Positions 50,966-58,727 of a stretch of 64,000 bases of DNA are shown piece after piece (positions within the stretch are counted from its first letter, which is position 1; the number at the start of each line of letters is the position of its first letter). Below the pieces are notes generated by a model that was given only the letters and a program-made list of their open reading frames with translations, was not told the origin of the DNA and did no database searches. The position numbers and the translations under genes were made by a program. This DNA is from Armatimonas rosea (GTDB lineage: Bacteria; Armatimonadota; Armatimonadia; Armatimonadales; Armatimonadaceae): positions 434,001 through 498,000 of the forward strand of contig NZ_JACHGW010000004.1 of NCBI RefSeq assembly GCF_014202505.1. The letters run 5' to 3'.

Positions 50966-52630
50966 ATGAAACGTCTCCTGGGAGCCCTGGCGGCTCTCAC
51001 CCTGCTCTTCGCTGCGCCTGCCCACGCGTACGAAGAGGATACGCACTTCACCATGACCCTGGTGCTCTGCCGCGCCGCCGGCCTCTCCAATGCGGAGGCA
51101 CTCACCGTGGCCAGCTACGACCAAGGCATGGACGACTCCGACGGCACCGTTGCCAATGGCGGGACAGGCGGGATTATCCCCAATATCCCCGAGGAGTCCT
51201 TCTGGCACGCGATCCCCAAGAGTGGCTCCAAAACAGAGGTGCTAGCCCGGAAAAAAGAGCTCTGGGACAGTGTTCTCGCCGAGACAAACCCCACCAAGCG
51301 GCTCCAGCGCCTCGGGGTTTTCTTCCACTACCAGCAAGACACCTGGGCACACCGCAAGCACCCCAACAGCGATCCCGCAACTTTTGATACCTACTCCACC
51401 CCGTTTGGCCACGCAGCAGACGGCCACCAGCCGGACCGTCCCCCCTTTGATCCCGTCTGCGCCCTGCGGTGCCTGGAAGAGGGAAGTACCTATGCCCGGC
51501 TATTTGTTAAGGATTGCGTCCGCCGTACGCCCACCACGCTCTTTGACAATTACTCAGCTGCCAAGGGCGAGCTGGACGGTGCCTGGACGGATAAGCGTAA
51601 GGGGAAGTTCTTCAACACGTTGGTGGTAGACAGCTCCACCCCCGCCCGCAAGTTCTTCACCGACCTTATCCGCTCCCAGATCGGTGCCTACACCGTCTCA
51701 ACGGATGCAAACCCCAAGTTTCTCTTTCGTGAGACTGCCGATGAGGCCAACTACACCGCCGTGAAACAAGCGCTGGAGGGAGCCTGCTCCCGTGCGGGGG
51801 TTGCGGTCTCGATCCCGACCGTGCGCACAAAGGTCACGAACCTGACGACCTCACAGTTCCAGGGAAGCAACCTGGGAACCACAACCTACTCGGTCAAGAT
51901 CTACACCGGCGATGTCTCCGGCGCAGGGACAGACTCGAATATCTTTCTTTCGTTTAAGGGCGCAAGCGGCCAGATTGGCGAGCAACGCCTCAACGCCCTG
52001 ATCACCACCAATGCCTTCGAGCGCAACCAGACCGACTATGTGACGCTCGTGAACCTCGCCCCCGTGGGTGAGCTGACAAGTGTCACGGTGCGCAGCGACA
52101 ATATGTACCCTGCATCGGCGTGGTATCTCGGCTGGATCGAGCTTAGTGCTCCCGGAATCGCCACCCGCCGCTTCACCTTCAATAAGTGGATCGAGTCGCC
52201 CAATCTCAGCGCCACGGTCTCGGTTGCCACTGCCCCGGTCGCAGCCGTGCCGATTAAAATTAAGATCAAGAGCGCCTCCAACCAGATGTATGTCTGTGCG
52301 TCGGATGGCCTCCAGCACAACCAGTGGCTCTACTGTAAGGCGGGGACACCGCTCACGTTTGTCGTGGAGGGCGATCTCAACAACTGCAGCCTGCGGGTCG
52401 ATGGCACCCAGCTCTACTTCAGCTACAACGAGACCACGGGCGCGGTGAAGCTCTGGAACACGAAAGACAAGGCGCAGTTCAAGCTGGAGCGCCAGAGCAA
52501 TGGCACCTACGCCCTGCGAAATATCGCCTTTGACCAGTATGTCTGGCTCTCCAAAGAGTCGCCCTACATCACGCGTGCAGGCAACGCTGCGATTGCCTCC
52601 GGCCGCTGGTACCTCGAAGGGCTTCCGTAG
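50966..52630 (+). CDS. Secreted Zn-phospholipase C-like (DUF6765-like) protein with PLAT domain
   Basis: 554 residues. Signal peptide MKRLLGALAALTLLFAAPAHA-YEEDTHF. Residues ~22-270 resemble DUF6765 and zinc-dependent phospholipase C: EDTHFTMTLVLCRAAGLSNAEALTVASYDQGMDD and LQRLGVFFHYQQDTWAHRKH, with His/Asp residues spaced for metal. Residues ~300-395 are a PLAT/LH2 beta-sandwich (YSVKIYTGDVSGAGTDSNIFLSFKG, LTSVTVRSDNMYPASAWYLGWIEL), the membrane-binding module that also follows the enzyme domain in clostridial alpha-toxin. Residues ~415-554 look beta-trefoil-like (IKSASNQMYVCASDG, YFSYNETTGAVKLWNTKDKAQFKLE). Good AAGGAAG Shine-Dalgarno. It probably binds and may cleave membrane lipids. Confidence 0.78.
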   Translation: MKRLLGALAALTLLFAAPAHAYEEDTHFTMTLVLCRAAGLSNAEALTVASYDQGMDDSDGTVANGGTGGIIPNIPEESFWHAIPKSGSKTEVLARKKELWDSVLAETNPTKRLQRLGVFFHYQQDTWAHRKHPNSDPATFDTYSTPFGHAADGHQPDRPPFDPVCALRCLEEGSTYARLFVKDCVRRTPTTLFDNYSAAKGELDGAWTDKRKGKFFNTLVVDSSTPARKFFTDLIRSQIGAYTVSTDANPKFLFRETADEANYTAVKQALEGACSRAGVAVSIPTVRTKVTNLTTSQFQGSNLGTTTYSVKIYTGDVSGAGTDSNIFLSFKGASGQIGEQRLNALITTNAFERNQTDYVTLVNLAPVGELTSVTVRSDNMYPASAWYLGWIELSAPGIATRRFTFNKWIESPNLSATVSVATAPVAAVPIKIKIKSASNQMYVCASDGLQHNQWLYCKAGTPLTFVVEGDLNNCSLRVDGTQLYFSYNETTGAVKLWNTKDKAQFKLERQSNGTYALRNIAFDQYVWLSKESPYITRAGNAAIASGRWYLEGLP

Positions 52631-52641
52631 TCCGCCACCCA

Positions 52642-52722
52642 CCCCCTAGCCCCCGTCCGACGGGGGAATCCCTGAGGAATCAGATTCCTTATTGTCCCCC
52701 CGCTGGGCGGGGGTTAGGGGGG
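52642..52722. repeat. C-run/G-run palindromic element (family 3), full copy
   Basis: The left arm CCCCCTAGCCCCCGTCCGAC, then GGGGG, and the right arm CCCCCCGCTGGGCGGGGGTT, then AGGGGGG, are near complements. They are separated by a TCCCTGAGGAATCAGATTCC stem-like core. The right half recurs at 20201-20241. Confidence 0.72.
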
Positions 52723-52736
52723 AAACCGCTCTGGGG

Positions 52737-52742
52737 TATAAT
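52737..52742 (+). promoter_or_regulatory. -10 box (TATAAT) for the FAH-SDR operon
   Basis: Consensus TATAAT ends 9 nt before ATG 52752, immediately after a palindromic repeat. Confidence 0.6.
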
Positions 52743-52751
52743 TCCCGCAGC

Positions 52752-53549
52752 ATGAAGATCATCCGATTTGTTGACCACGCGGGCAATATCCGCTACGGCA
52801 CCCCCACCGACGATACCTACACCACGGCGACTGCACTCGATGGCGAGCTTCTCACGGGACTCACCCCGACCAAAGAGCTGCTCTCGGTCGCCAAGCTCCT
52901 CGCCCCGATTACGCCGCCCAATATTTTGTGCATCGGCCTCAACTATAAGCGCCACGCCGAGGAGAGCGGGATGGCCCTCCCCGACCGTCCCCTGCTCTTT
53001 ATCAAGCCCACCAGCACCCTAAGCAACCCCGGCGACCCGATTGTCCACCCCAAGACCACCGAGGAGCTGGACTACGAGTGTGAGCTGGCCGTGGTGATCG
53101 GCAAGACCGCCAAGAACGTGGACGAAGACGACGCCCTCGACTACGTGCTGGGCTACACCTGCGCCAACGATGTCTCCGCCCGCGACTGGCAGCTCCGCTA
53201 CGACAAGCAGTGGGCACGCGGCAAGAGCTTCGACACCTTCTGCCCGCTCGGCCCGGTGCTGGTCACCGCCGACGAGATCGACGATCCCAACGAGCTGCAG
53301 ATCCAGACCCGCGTCAATGGCGAGACGCTGCAAAACTCCAACACCGCGGACATGATCTTCGATGTCTGTGAGATTATCTCGTCGCTTTCGAAGAACTTCA
53401 CGCTCCTTCCTGGCACCGTGATCCTCACCGGCACGCCCGAGGGCGTCGGCATGGGCCGCACCCCCAAGCGCTGGCTGGTCCCCGGCGATGTCTGTGAGAT
53501 CGAGATCGAGGGAATCGGTATTCTCACCAATACCGTGGAGGCCGCCTAA
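52752..53549 (+). CDS. Fumarylacetoacetate hydrolase family protein
   Basis: 265 residues from ATG 52752. PNILCIGLNYKRHAEESGMALPDRPLLFIKPTSTLSNPGDPIVHP and ELDYECELAVVIGKTAKNV give the FAH metal-binding E-x-E and D residues; VLGYTCANDVSARDWQ, GKSFDTFCPLGPVLVTADE and LLPGTVILTGTPEGVGMGR complete the fold. Members cleave or hydrate beta-keto acids, for example 2,4-diketo-3-deoxy-fuconate. It is joined by TAATG to an SDR gene, a pairing known from non-phosphorylated L-fucose/L-rhamnose-type pathways. The longer frame from 52692 lies in the repeat and is excluded. Confidence 0.92.
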   Translation: MKIIRFVDHAGNIRYGTPTDDTYTTATALDGELLTGLTPTKELLSVAKLLAPITPPNILCIGLNYKRHAEESGMALPDRPLLFIKPTSTLSNPGDPIVHPKTTEELDYECELAVVIGKTAKNVDEDDALDYVLGYTCANDVSARDWQLRYDKQWARGKSFDTFCPLGPVLVTADEIDDPNELQIQTRVNGETLQNSNTADMIFDVCEIISSLSKNFTLLPGTVILTGTPEGVGMGRTPKRWLVPGDVCEIEIEGIGILTNTVEAA

Positions 53550-54274
53550 TGTTTCGGTTAGATGGAAAACGCGCCATTGTCACCGGCGGCGCCAGCGGGA
53601 TTGGCGCGGCGATTGTCGAGACGCTCAAGGCCCAGGGGGCACATGTCCTTGTCCTAGACCTGAGCGACCACGCCGACCTGCCCTGTGATGTCTCCGACCC
53701 GGACTCTGTGGCACGGGCCTTCGCCAAGGCCGACGAGAGCGGGCCGCTGGACTTGCTGGTCTGCTCGGCGGGAATCGGGTTTGTCGGGGATATCCTCAAG
53801 ACCACCCCCGCCGACTTCGACCGCCTGATGGGCGTGAATGGGCGTGGGCTCTTTCTCTGCTGCCAGCAGGCGGTCGCGCGGATGAAGGCGAGCGGCAAGG
53901 GCGGGAGTATCGTCAATATCTGCTCCATCGCCGCCGAGACCGCCCTCGCCGAGCGCTTTGCCTACTCCGCCACCAAGGGCGCGGTGCTGGCCATGACCCG
54001 CTGCATCGCCAAGGACTTTGTCGCCGATAACATCCGCTGCAACGCGGTCTGCCCGGCGCGGGTTCACACCCCGTTTGTCGATGCGTATCTGGCGAAGAAC
54101 TACCCCGGGAAAGAGGCAGACCAGCTCGCCGTGCTCTCGTCGGCGCAGCCCATGGGCCGTATGGGCCAGCCCGCCGAGATCGCCGCACTGGTCGCCTACC
54201 TCTGCTCCGACGAAGCCAGCTTTGTCACCGGCGCCGCCTACGACATCGACGGCGGTGTGATGGCGATGCACTAA
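53549..54274 (+). CDS. Short-chain dehydrogenase/reductase (SDR)
   Basis: 241 residues. Rossmann TGGASGIG (12-19), short second strand with VLVLDLSDHADLPCDVSDP (Asp, suggesting NAD rather than NADP), CSAGIGF, catalytic S in CSIAAETALAERFAYSATKG with YxxxK, and a C-terminal VAYLCSDEASFVTGAAYDIDGG. The sequence is close in style to 2-keto-3-deoxy-L-fuconate dehydrogenase. Its ATG shares a base with the stop of the FAH gene (TAATG), so the two are translationally coupled and probably act in sequence on a keto-deoxy sugar acid. Confidence 0.92.
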   Translation: MFRLDGKRAIVTGGASGIGAAIVETLKAQGAHVLVLDLSDHADLPCDVSDPDSVARAFAKADESGPLDLLVCSAGIGFVGDILKTTPADFDRLMGVNGRGLFLCCQQAVARMKASGKGGSIVNICSIAAETALAERFAYSATKGAVLAMTRCIAKDFVADNIRCNAVCPARVHTPFVDAYLAKNYPGKEADQLAVLSSAQPMGRMGQPAEIAALVAYLCSDEASFVTGAAYDIDGGVMAMH

Positions 54275-54279
54275 TTCCG

Positions 54280-55029
54280 ATGGGACGAGCACTGCTACCG
54301 CTACTTCTTGCCTTTTTGCTTGGCTGTGCAGTGCTCGTCCTGGAAGACCGGCTCCAAAGCAAACCTAAAAAGCAGTACTACCCTTTCCTCATAGGCCTTC
54401 TTGCGTTGTCCGTTGTCGCCCTATTCTGGGGGTTTACAAAACTTCTCTGGTTTCCCTTTGTCGGCTCAAATGTCTATTTCTCCTCAATTGCGTTCCTGGT
54501 TGCAGGGTTTGGCGCGGTCTGTGCCGGGACACGTCGCCCACACCTCACGAAACGCACGCTAGGTGTTTGGGGGTATGTGGTCGCCCTCTCCGCCGTTGCC
54601 AATGGGCTTTTCTTTACGGTCGCAGGGCTCTGGCCACAGAGAAATCCAGCCGACCTCACGATGCAGCTCTTTGGCTTGGCGACCGCTCTCCTCCCATTCA
54701 TCGCGGGACTCACGACAATGCTTCTGCCGAGAGAGCGGAGCCTCGTGGACAATTTGGCGTTCCGGGTCCGCACACGAACTGCCTTCAGCCGCTACGCCCT
54801 GGCCTTCTCGATTAACCTGGGACTCTTGTTTCTCTGTGGCTATCTGCAAAACCGGGACAGGGGTAGCGCTCTCATCATCGCCAGCTATTTCCGGCAGCTC
54901 ATGAGCTGGATCACGATAGGCTTAGGGCTTTGGGCAGTTCACCCCCTCTGGGACACCGAACCGAAAGAAGCGCAAGTCGAAGAGCTCCCAAAACAGAAAC
55001 AAGCACACTCGCCACTTGGGCTCAAATGA
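54280..55029 (+). CDS. Hypothetical multi-pass membrane protein
   Basis: 249 residues with about seven membrane segments (ALLPLLLAFLLGCAVLVLE, YPFLIGLLALSVVALFWGF, VYFSSIAFLVAGFGAVCAG, VWGYVVALSAVANGLFFTVAG and others) and a charged C-terminal tail. Codon use is less GC-biased than in the neighbours, with more A/T at third positions, so recent acquisition is possible. It is 5 nt after the SDR stop but unlikely to be part of the same pathway. No named family. Confidence 0.7.
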   Translation: MGRALLPLLLAFLLGCAVLVLEDRLQSKPKKQYYPFLIGLLALSVVALFWGFTKLLWFPFVGSNVYFSSIAFLVAGFGAVCAGTRRPHLTKRTLGVWGYVVALSAVANGLFFTVAGLWPQRNPADLTMQLFGLATALLPFIAGLTTMLLPRERSLVDNLAFRVRTRTAFSRYALAFSINLGLLFLCGYLQNRDRGSALIIASYFRQLMSWITIGLGLWAVHPLWDTEPKEAQVEELPKQKQAHSPLGLK

Positions 55030-55041
55030 CGCCGGCGTCGC

Positions 55042-55944
55042 CTAGCGGTTCTTGCGCCGTAGCTCGTCGCGGATAAACAAGCCCGAGGGGGAGATTTCGG
55101 AGTCCTTCCACTTCCCTGTCGGGCTGGCGCCGGGCTTGAGCACCGCAGACGACTCGTTCTTATCGGCGACCGACCAGTTGCACCAGCTGATCCCGTTGGC
55201 ATCGCAGAACTCCCACCACTTCTGGGTCTCGTCGCGGTCCACCGGGCCATTGCCGCTCGCCTCGGTCGTCCCAAACTCCGTGACAAAGAGAGCGACCCCG
55301 TTCTTGAGCGCCTTGGTCGCATTGTCCCGGAGCCACTGCTTGTGCGTCCCCGAGTAGAAGTGCAGGGTGTAGGCGATATTGCTACCCTTGAGCGGGCTCA
55401 GCGATGCCTCCTCCACTTGTTGCGACCAGGTGCGCGTGCCGCAGATAATCAGGTTTTTCTTGTCGTACTGCCGGATCGCCGCGATCACGGCCTCGTGGTA
55501 GGGCTTGAGCTGGGTCGCCCACGCTGCGTTCTGGAGCGGCTCGTTGTAGGTCTCGTAGATGACGTTGGGGACCTTGCTGTAGCGCTTTGCGACCTCGCCA
55601 AAGAACGCGACAGCTTGCTCGGTGTGCAGGTGGGCGTTGTGGTCGTGCCAGTCGATAATCACGTAGATTCCCGCCTTGATCGCCGCATCGACCACGGTAA
55701 AGAGCTTCTTCTTCTCGACCTCGGGGTTCTTGAGGTAGCCATCGGGCTCCACCGCCAGCGCGGCACGAACCACCGTGCACTTCCAGTCATCGCGCAGCCA
55801 GTTGACGGTCTCCGCAGTGTAGTACTTCCCGATCCACTGGCTCCAGAACAGCGACATCCCACGCAGCTGCACCGGCTTGCCTTGTGCATCGACAATCCGG
55901 TTGCCCTTCACCTGCAAAAAACCATGTTGCTCTACAATCGACAT
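55042..55944 (-). CDS. GH5 family endoglucanase-like enzyme, apparently without signal peptide
   Basis: 300 residues from ATG 55944, with GAGGAGAG upstream. GH5 barrel: LRGMSLFWSQW, VVRAALAVEPDGYL, YVIIDWHDHNAH, acid/base E135 in VIYETYNEP, HFYSGTHKQWLRDNA, nucleophile E223 in ALFVTEFGTTEASGNG, and a late ISWCNWSVADK. This is subfamily-2-like cellulase architecture, complete in length. No secretion signal is seen: it starts MSIVEQHGFLQVKGNRIVD. That is unusual for an endo-acting polysaccharide hydrolase and suggests cytoplasmic oligosaccharide work or non-classical export. Confidence 0.9.
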   Translation of the reverse strand: MSIVEQHGFLQVKGNRIVDAQGKPVQLRGMSLFWSQWIGKYYTAETVNWLRDDWKCTVVRAALAVEPDGYLKNPEVEKKKLFTVVDAAIKAGIYVIIDWHDHNAHLHTEQAVAFFGEVAKRYSKVPNVIYETYNEPLQNAAWATQLKPYHEAVIAAIRQYDKKNLIICGTRTWSQQVEEASLSPLKGSNIAYTLHFYSGTHKQWLRDNATKALKNGVALFVTEFGTTEASGNGPVDRDETQKWWEFCDANGISWCNWSVADKNESSAVLKPGASPTGKWKDSEISPSGLFIRDELRRKNR

Positions 55945-56004
55945 CAATCTCTCCTCACGTCACTCCACAAAGGACTTTCAAGTCTCACTCCCTAATTGTA
56001 GCGC

Positions 56005-57429
56005 ATGGAATCTTATGTGACTGCAGGGCCAATTCGCGGCAAGTTTGTCGATGGTGAGCTGCGCTATCTCAAGATCGGCGAGACGGAGATCATCCGCCGC
56101 GTGTTCTTCGCGGTGCGTACCAAGACCTGGGACACACTGACACCCCGGATCAAGGCGAGCTCCATCAAGACGCGCTTCGGCTCGTTTGAGCTGACCTTCG
56201 AGGCGGACTGCGAGCGCGGCGCGGCGGGCTACGACTCCGACGGCGCGTACTCCTGGGCAGCCAAGGTGGTGGGAACCGACGATGGAACCATCACGTTTAC
56301 GGTCACGGGCATCCCCCAGCGCGACTTTGAGACCAACCGTATCGGGCTGTGCGTTCTCTTTGGCACCCCGACGGTCTGCGGCAAGCGCTACCAGCTCAAG
56401 ACCCCCAAGGGGCCGCGCACCGGGACGTTCCCGACGTTTGTCAACGCCCCGCTGATGTTCGAGCCCGACTTCTCCGAGCTCCGCTACGACAATGTCACGG
56501 TCAGCCTCAGCGGCGACGGCCTCTTCTCCATGGAGGACCAGCGCAACTTCGCCGACTCCAGCTTCAAGGCCTACGCCGTGATGCCCTACCCCTACCCCAA
56601 ACTCAAGACGGGTGAGGAGCACACCCAGACCATCACGATCCGCGCCACCGGCGAGACCCGCCGCACTCTCCAGCCTGCCTCGACGACGCTCAAGGTTGGG
56701 GAGCTCGTGCCGGGCCGCGTCCTTCCCGAGATTCGCCAGGGCAGCACCGGCGAGCGCAACTGGTTCCATGGCATCAACCACGACCGTGAGAAGGCCAAGG
56801 CGGCCGAGAGCATCTCCTTTGCCTACTTCCCGGTCGAGCACCTCTTCGACGACGACACGTGCTGGGAGAACGTGCCGGTCATCACGGAGCTGGCGGAGTC
56901 GGCGCGGCAGTTTGCCCCCGGTAAGCCCATCGATCTCCACCACATCGCCCTCACCCTCACGCACCCGCGCCCCGCGCCCGAGCCGCGCAATGCCAGCCCC
57001 CTGGGCGCCGCCTGGGCCGCCGCCTGCCTCAAGTACGCCGCCCTCGCCGGGGTCCGTAGCACGACCTTCGACATGGGCCCCGGCTACGCCAACCGGGTTC
57101 TCAAGGCCCTCACGCCCCTTGCCGGCCAGCCCATCCGCCAGGTCCGCGCCAGCGGCACGGGGCTTGTCTCCGTCCTCGGGTCGCCCCTTGTCCCCACGGT
57201 GGATGCCTTTGGCGTCGGCGAGAGCATTATCGTCCTCAACAAAACCAGCGCACGCCAGCGAGCGAACCTAGAGGGCCTCGCGGCGGGAGCCTGGACCGCG
57301 CGCGAGCTCCACGGCCAGACCGCCGCCGGCACCCTCCCCGAGCCTACCGCAGTACGAGTGAGTGGCGGCAAGACCAACCTCAACCTCGCCCCCCACGAGG
57401 TTCGCATTCTCACACGCACCGGGCAGTAA
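56005..57429 (+). CDS. D-apionate lactonase-like protein
   Basis: 474 residues. The N-terminal beta domain KIGETEIIRRVFFAVRTKTWDTLTPRI and FETNRIGLCVLFGTPTVCGKRYQL, then FSMEDQRNFADSSFKAYAVMPYPYPK, closely follow the pattern I associate with D-apionate lactonases (ApnL family). The C-terminal part, normally a TIM barrel, is present but shortened (HHIALTLTHPRP, TFDMGPGYANRVLKAL, VVDAFGVGES-type end). A sugar-lactone hydrolase role is inferred from the family. The stop codon lies inside the left arm of a palindromic repeat. Divergent from GH5 with a 60-bp gap. Confidence 0.62.
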   Translation: MESYVTAGPIRGKFVDGELRYLKIGETEIIRRVFFAVRTKTWDTLTPRIKASSIKTRFGSFELTFEADCERGAAGYDSDGAYSWAAKVVGTDDGTITFTVTGIPQRDFETNRIGLCVLFGTPTVCGKRYQLKTPKGPRTGTFPTFVNAPLMFEPDFSELRYDNVTVSLSGDGLFSMEDQRNFADSSFKAYAVMPYPYPKLKTGEEHTQTITIRATGETRRTLQPASTTLKVGELVPGRVLPEIRQGSTGERNWFHGINHDREKAKAAESISFAYFPVEHLFDDDTCWENVPVITELAESARQFAPGKPIDLHHIALTLTHPRPAPEPRNASPLGAAWAAACLKYAALAGVRSTTFDMGPGYANRVLKALTPLAGQPIRQVRASGTGLVSVLGSPLVPTVDAFGVGESIIVLNKTSARQRANLEGLAAGAWTARELHGQTAAGTLPEPTAVRVSGGKTNLNLAPHEVRILTRTGQ

Positions 57430-57534
57430 ATTACCCGGCCGAAGGCAAGGAGCGCCCCGTGGGCGCATAAATCAAAATCCTCTGCGCGTCCTCGGGACGC
57501 TCCCAAAAATACGAGGCGGGTAATTTATTGCCCG
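57420..57534. repeat. Palindromic element, family 2 (115 bp)
   Basis: Arms CGGGCAGTAAATTACCCG and CGGGTAATTTATTGCCCG pair at 17 of 18 and are each hairpins. The core contains AAGGAGCGCCCCGTGGGCGC and GTCCTCGGGACGCTCCC, shared with 62215-62355. The left arm includes the stop codon of the apionate-lactonase-like gene. Confidence 0.82.
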
Positions 57535-57597
57535 CCAAAAAATAATTGCGCGTCTGGTGTGACGATTCGTGCGGAGCGTTGCTCTTTACTTACGACG

Positions 57598-58167
57598 ATG
57601 CACGATTCGCTGGAAATGCAAGAGGACGCGGCCCTGGTGGTCTATGCCACGCTGGGCTCGATCCGGGCCTTTGATGAGCTGATCCGGCGCTACCGGGGAC
57701 CGATCACCCTGGCGGCGGAGCAGGTTGTTAAGAGCCGCGCAATCGCCGAAGAGGTCGCGCAGGAGACCTTTCTGGCAGCCTTTAAAGCGTTGCCGACCCT
57801 CGAAGCGCCGGGCGCAGTCGGGGGGTGGCTCCGCGCCATCGCCCGGAATCTTGCGCTCAAGACCCTCCAGCGCGAGCGACGGTGCACCGCCACCGACGAT
57901 CTTGAGGCGCTGGTGCGAACCGCGAGCCACGAGCTTGCGATCCCCCCCGACTGGATCGCCCGAATCGAGCAAGAGGTGATCTTCCAGGCGCTCCAAAAGC
58001 TCCCACAAGACCAGCAAGAAGTTCTCTACCTCGCCGCCTACGAAGACTGGAGTGTCGCTCGTATCGCGGAGTATCTCTCGGTCCCCGAGGCCACGGTCCG
58101 GGGCCGGCTCTACCGTGCACGCCAGGCCGTGCGCCAACACTATTCCCTTCAGGAGGAACTACCATGA
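57598..58167 (+). CDS. ECF-type RNA polymerase sigma factor
   Basis: 189 residues from ATG 57598 (57616 is also possible). Sigma-2: IRAFDELIRRYRGPITLAAEQVVKSRAIAEEVAQETFLAAFKALPTLEAPGAVGGWLRAIARNLALKTLQRE. Sigma-4: IFQALQKLPQDQQEVLYLAAYEDWSVARIAEYLSVPEATVRGRLYRARQAVRQHY. It redirects RNA polymerase to a small regulon. The stop overlaps the start of a soluble Pro/Thr-tailed protein (ATGA), which may control it. No transmembrane anti-sigma gene is adjacent. Confidence 0.93.
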   Translation: MHDSLEMQEDAALVVYATLGSIRAFDELIRRYRGPITLAAEQVVKSRAIAEEVAQETFLAAFKALPTLEAPGAVGGWLRAIARNLALKTLQRERRCTATDDLEALVRTASHELAIPPDWIARIEQEVIFQALQKLPQDQQEVLYLAAYEDWSVARIAEYLSVPEATVRGRLYRARQAVRQHYSLQEELP

Positions 58168-58721
58168 GTGAAGAAACAACAACCACGACCCTCGACCCGG
58201 CGGCGGAGAAGCGCGAGAGAGACATCCGACGGGTGCGCCGGATGGTGGGGGAGCTCTACTCCCTCGCCGAGCACGCAAGCCTCTCGGGGGCCTTTCGGAA
58301 AGAGGGCGCTCTCGAGGCCGTGCGAATCTACAACGATGTGCTCGCCGTGCTCCAGAACCAAGGGGTGGAGCTGCATGGCATGTTCTCCCCCCTCCCCGCC
58401 GATGCGAGCTTCGACCGGATCGGGGTCGCCAGTCGACTGCTACGGGGCTACCTCGACGACGAGAGCGAGGAGTACAGTGGTGGTAAGAGCAAGAACAAAG
58501 GGGTCAAGATTGTTGTCGGCAAGCACGGCGAGCACTCAAGCCATATCAACCTAGAGGAGCTCGGCCAGCTCAAGGATATCGGCTCGGTCATCCGGGAGCA
58601 CCTCCCCGAGTGGCTCCGTGGCACTCCCACGCCGCCGACTCCACCGACACCGCCCACACCGCCGACGGCTCCCACCCCCCCGACGCCACCGACGCCGCCC
58701 ACACCGCCGACTGAGGAGTAA
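58164..58721 (+). CDS. Soluble partner of the ECF sigma factor with a (TPP)n tail
   Basis: 185 residues, no signal or membrane segment. Residues ~15-75 are helical (KRERDIRRVRRMVGELYSLAEHASLSGAFRKEGALEAVRIYNDVLAVLQNQG); residues ~75-150 are mixed, with KNKGVKIVVGKHGEHSSHINLEELGQL. The last ~33 residues are TPP/TPT repeats ending TEE. AGGAGGAA gives a very strong Shine-Dalgarno, and the ATGA overlap couples it to the sigma gene. It could be a cytoplasmic anti-sigma or sensor; no zinc-binding HxxxCxxC motif is present. A terminator-like hairpin follows. Confidence 0.72.
   Translation: MSEETTTTTLDPAAEKRERDIRRVRRMVGELYSLAEHASLSGAFRKEGALEAVRIYNDVLAVLQNQGVELHGMFSPLPADASFDRIGVASRLLRGYLDDESEEYSGGKSKNKGVKIVVGKHGEHSSHINLEELGQLKDIGSVIREHLPEWLRGTPTPPTPPTPPTPPTAPTPPTPPTPPTPPTEE
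58622..58714 (+). repeat. Tandem Thr-Pro-Pro codon repeat in a coding sequence
   Basis: About ten 9-nt units of ACx-CCx-CCx with third-base variation encode TPTPPTPPTPP and so on. Selection appears to be on the peptide rather than on the DNA, since synonymous bases differ between units. Confidence 0.8.
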
Positions 58722-58727
58722 GCACGT

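Noticed and set aside
58622-58714. Tandem DNA repeat as a CRISPR or VNTR locus
   Set aside because: It encodes (TPP)n in frame with third-base variation, so it is treated as a coding low-complexity tail.
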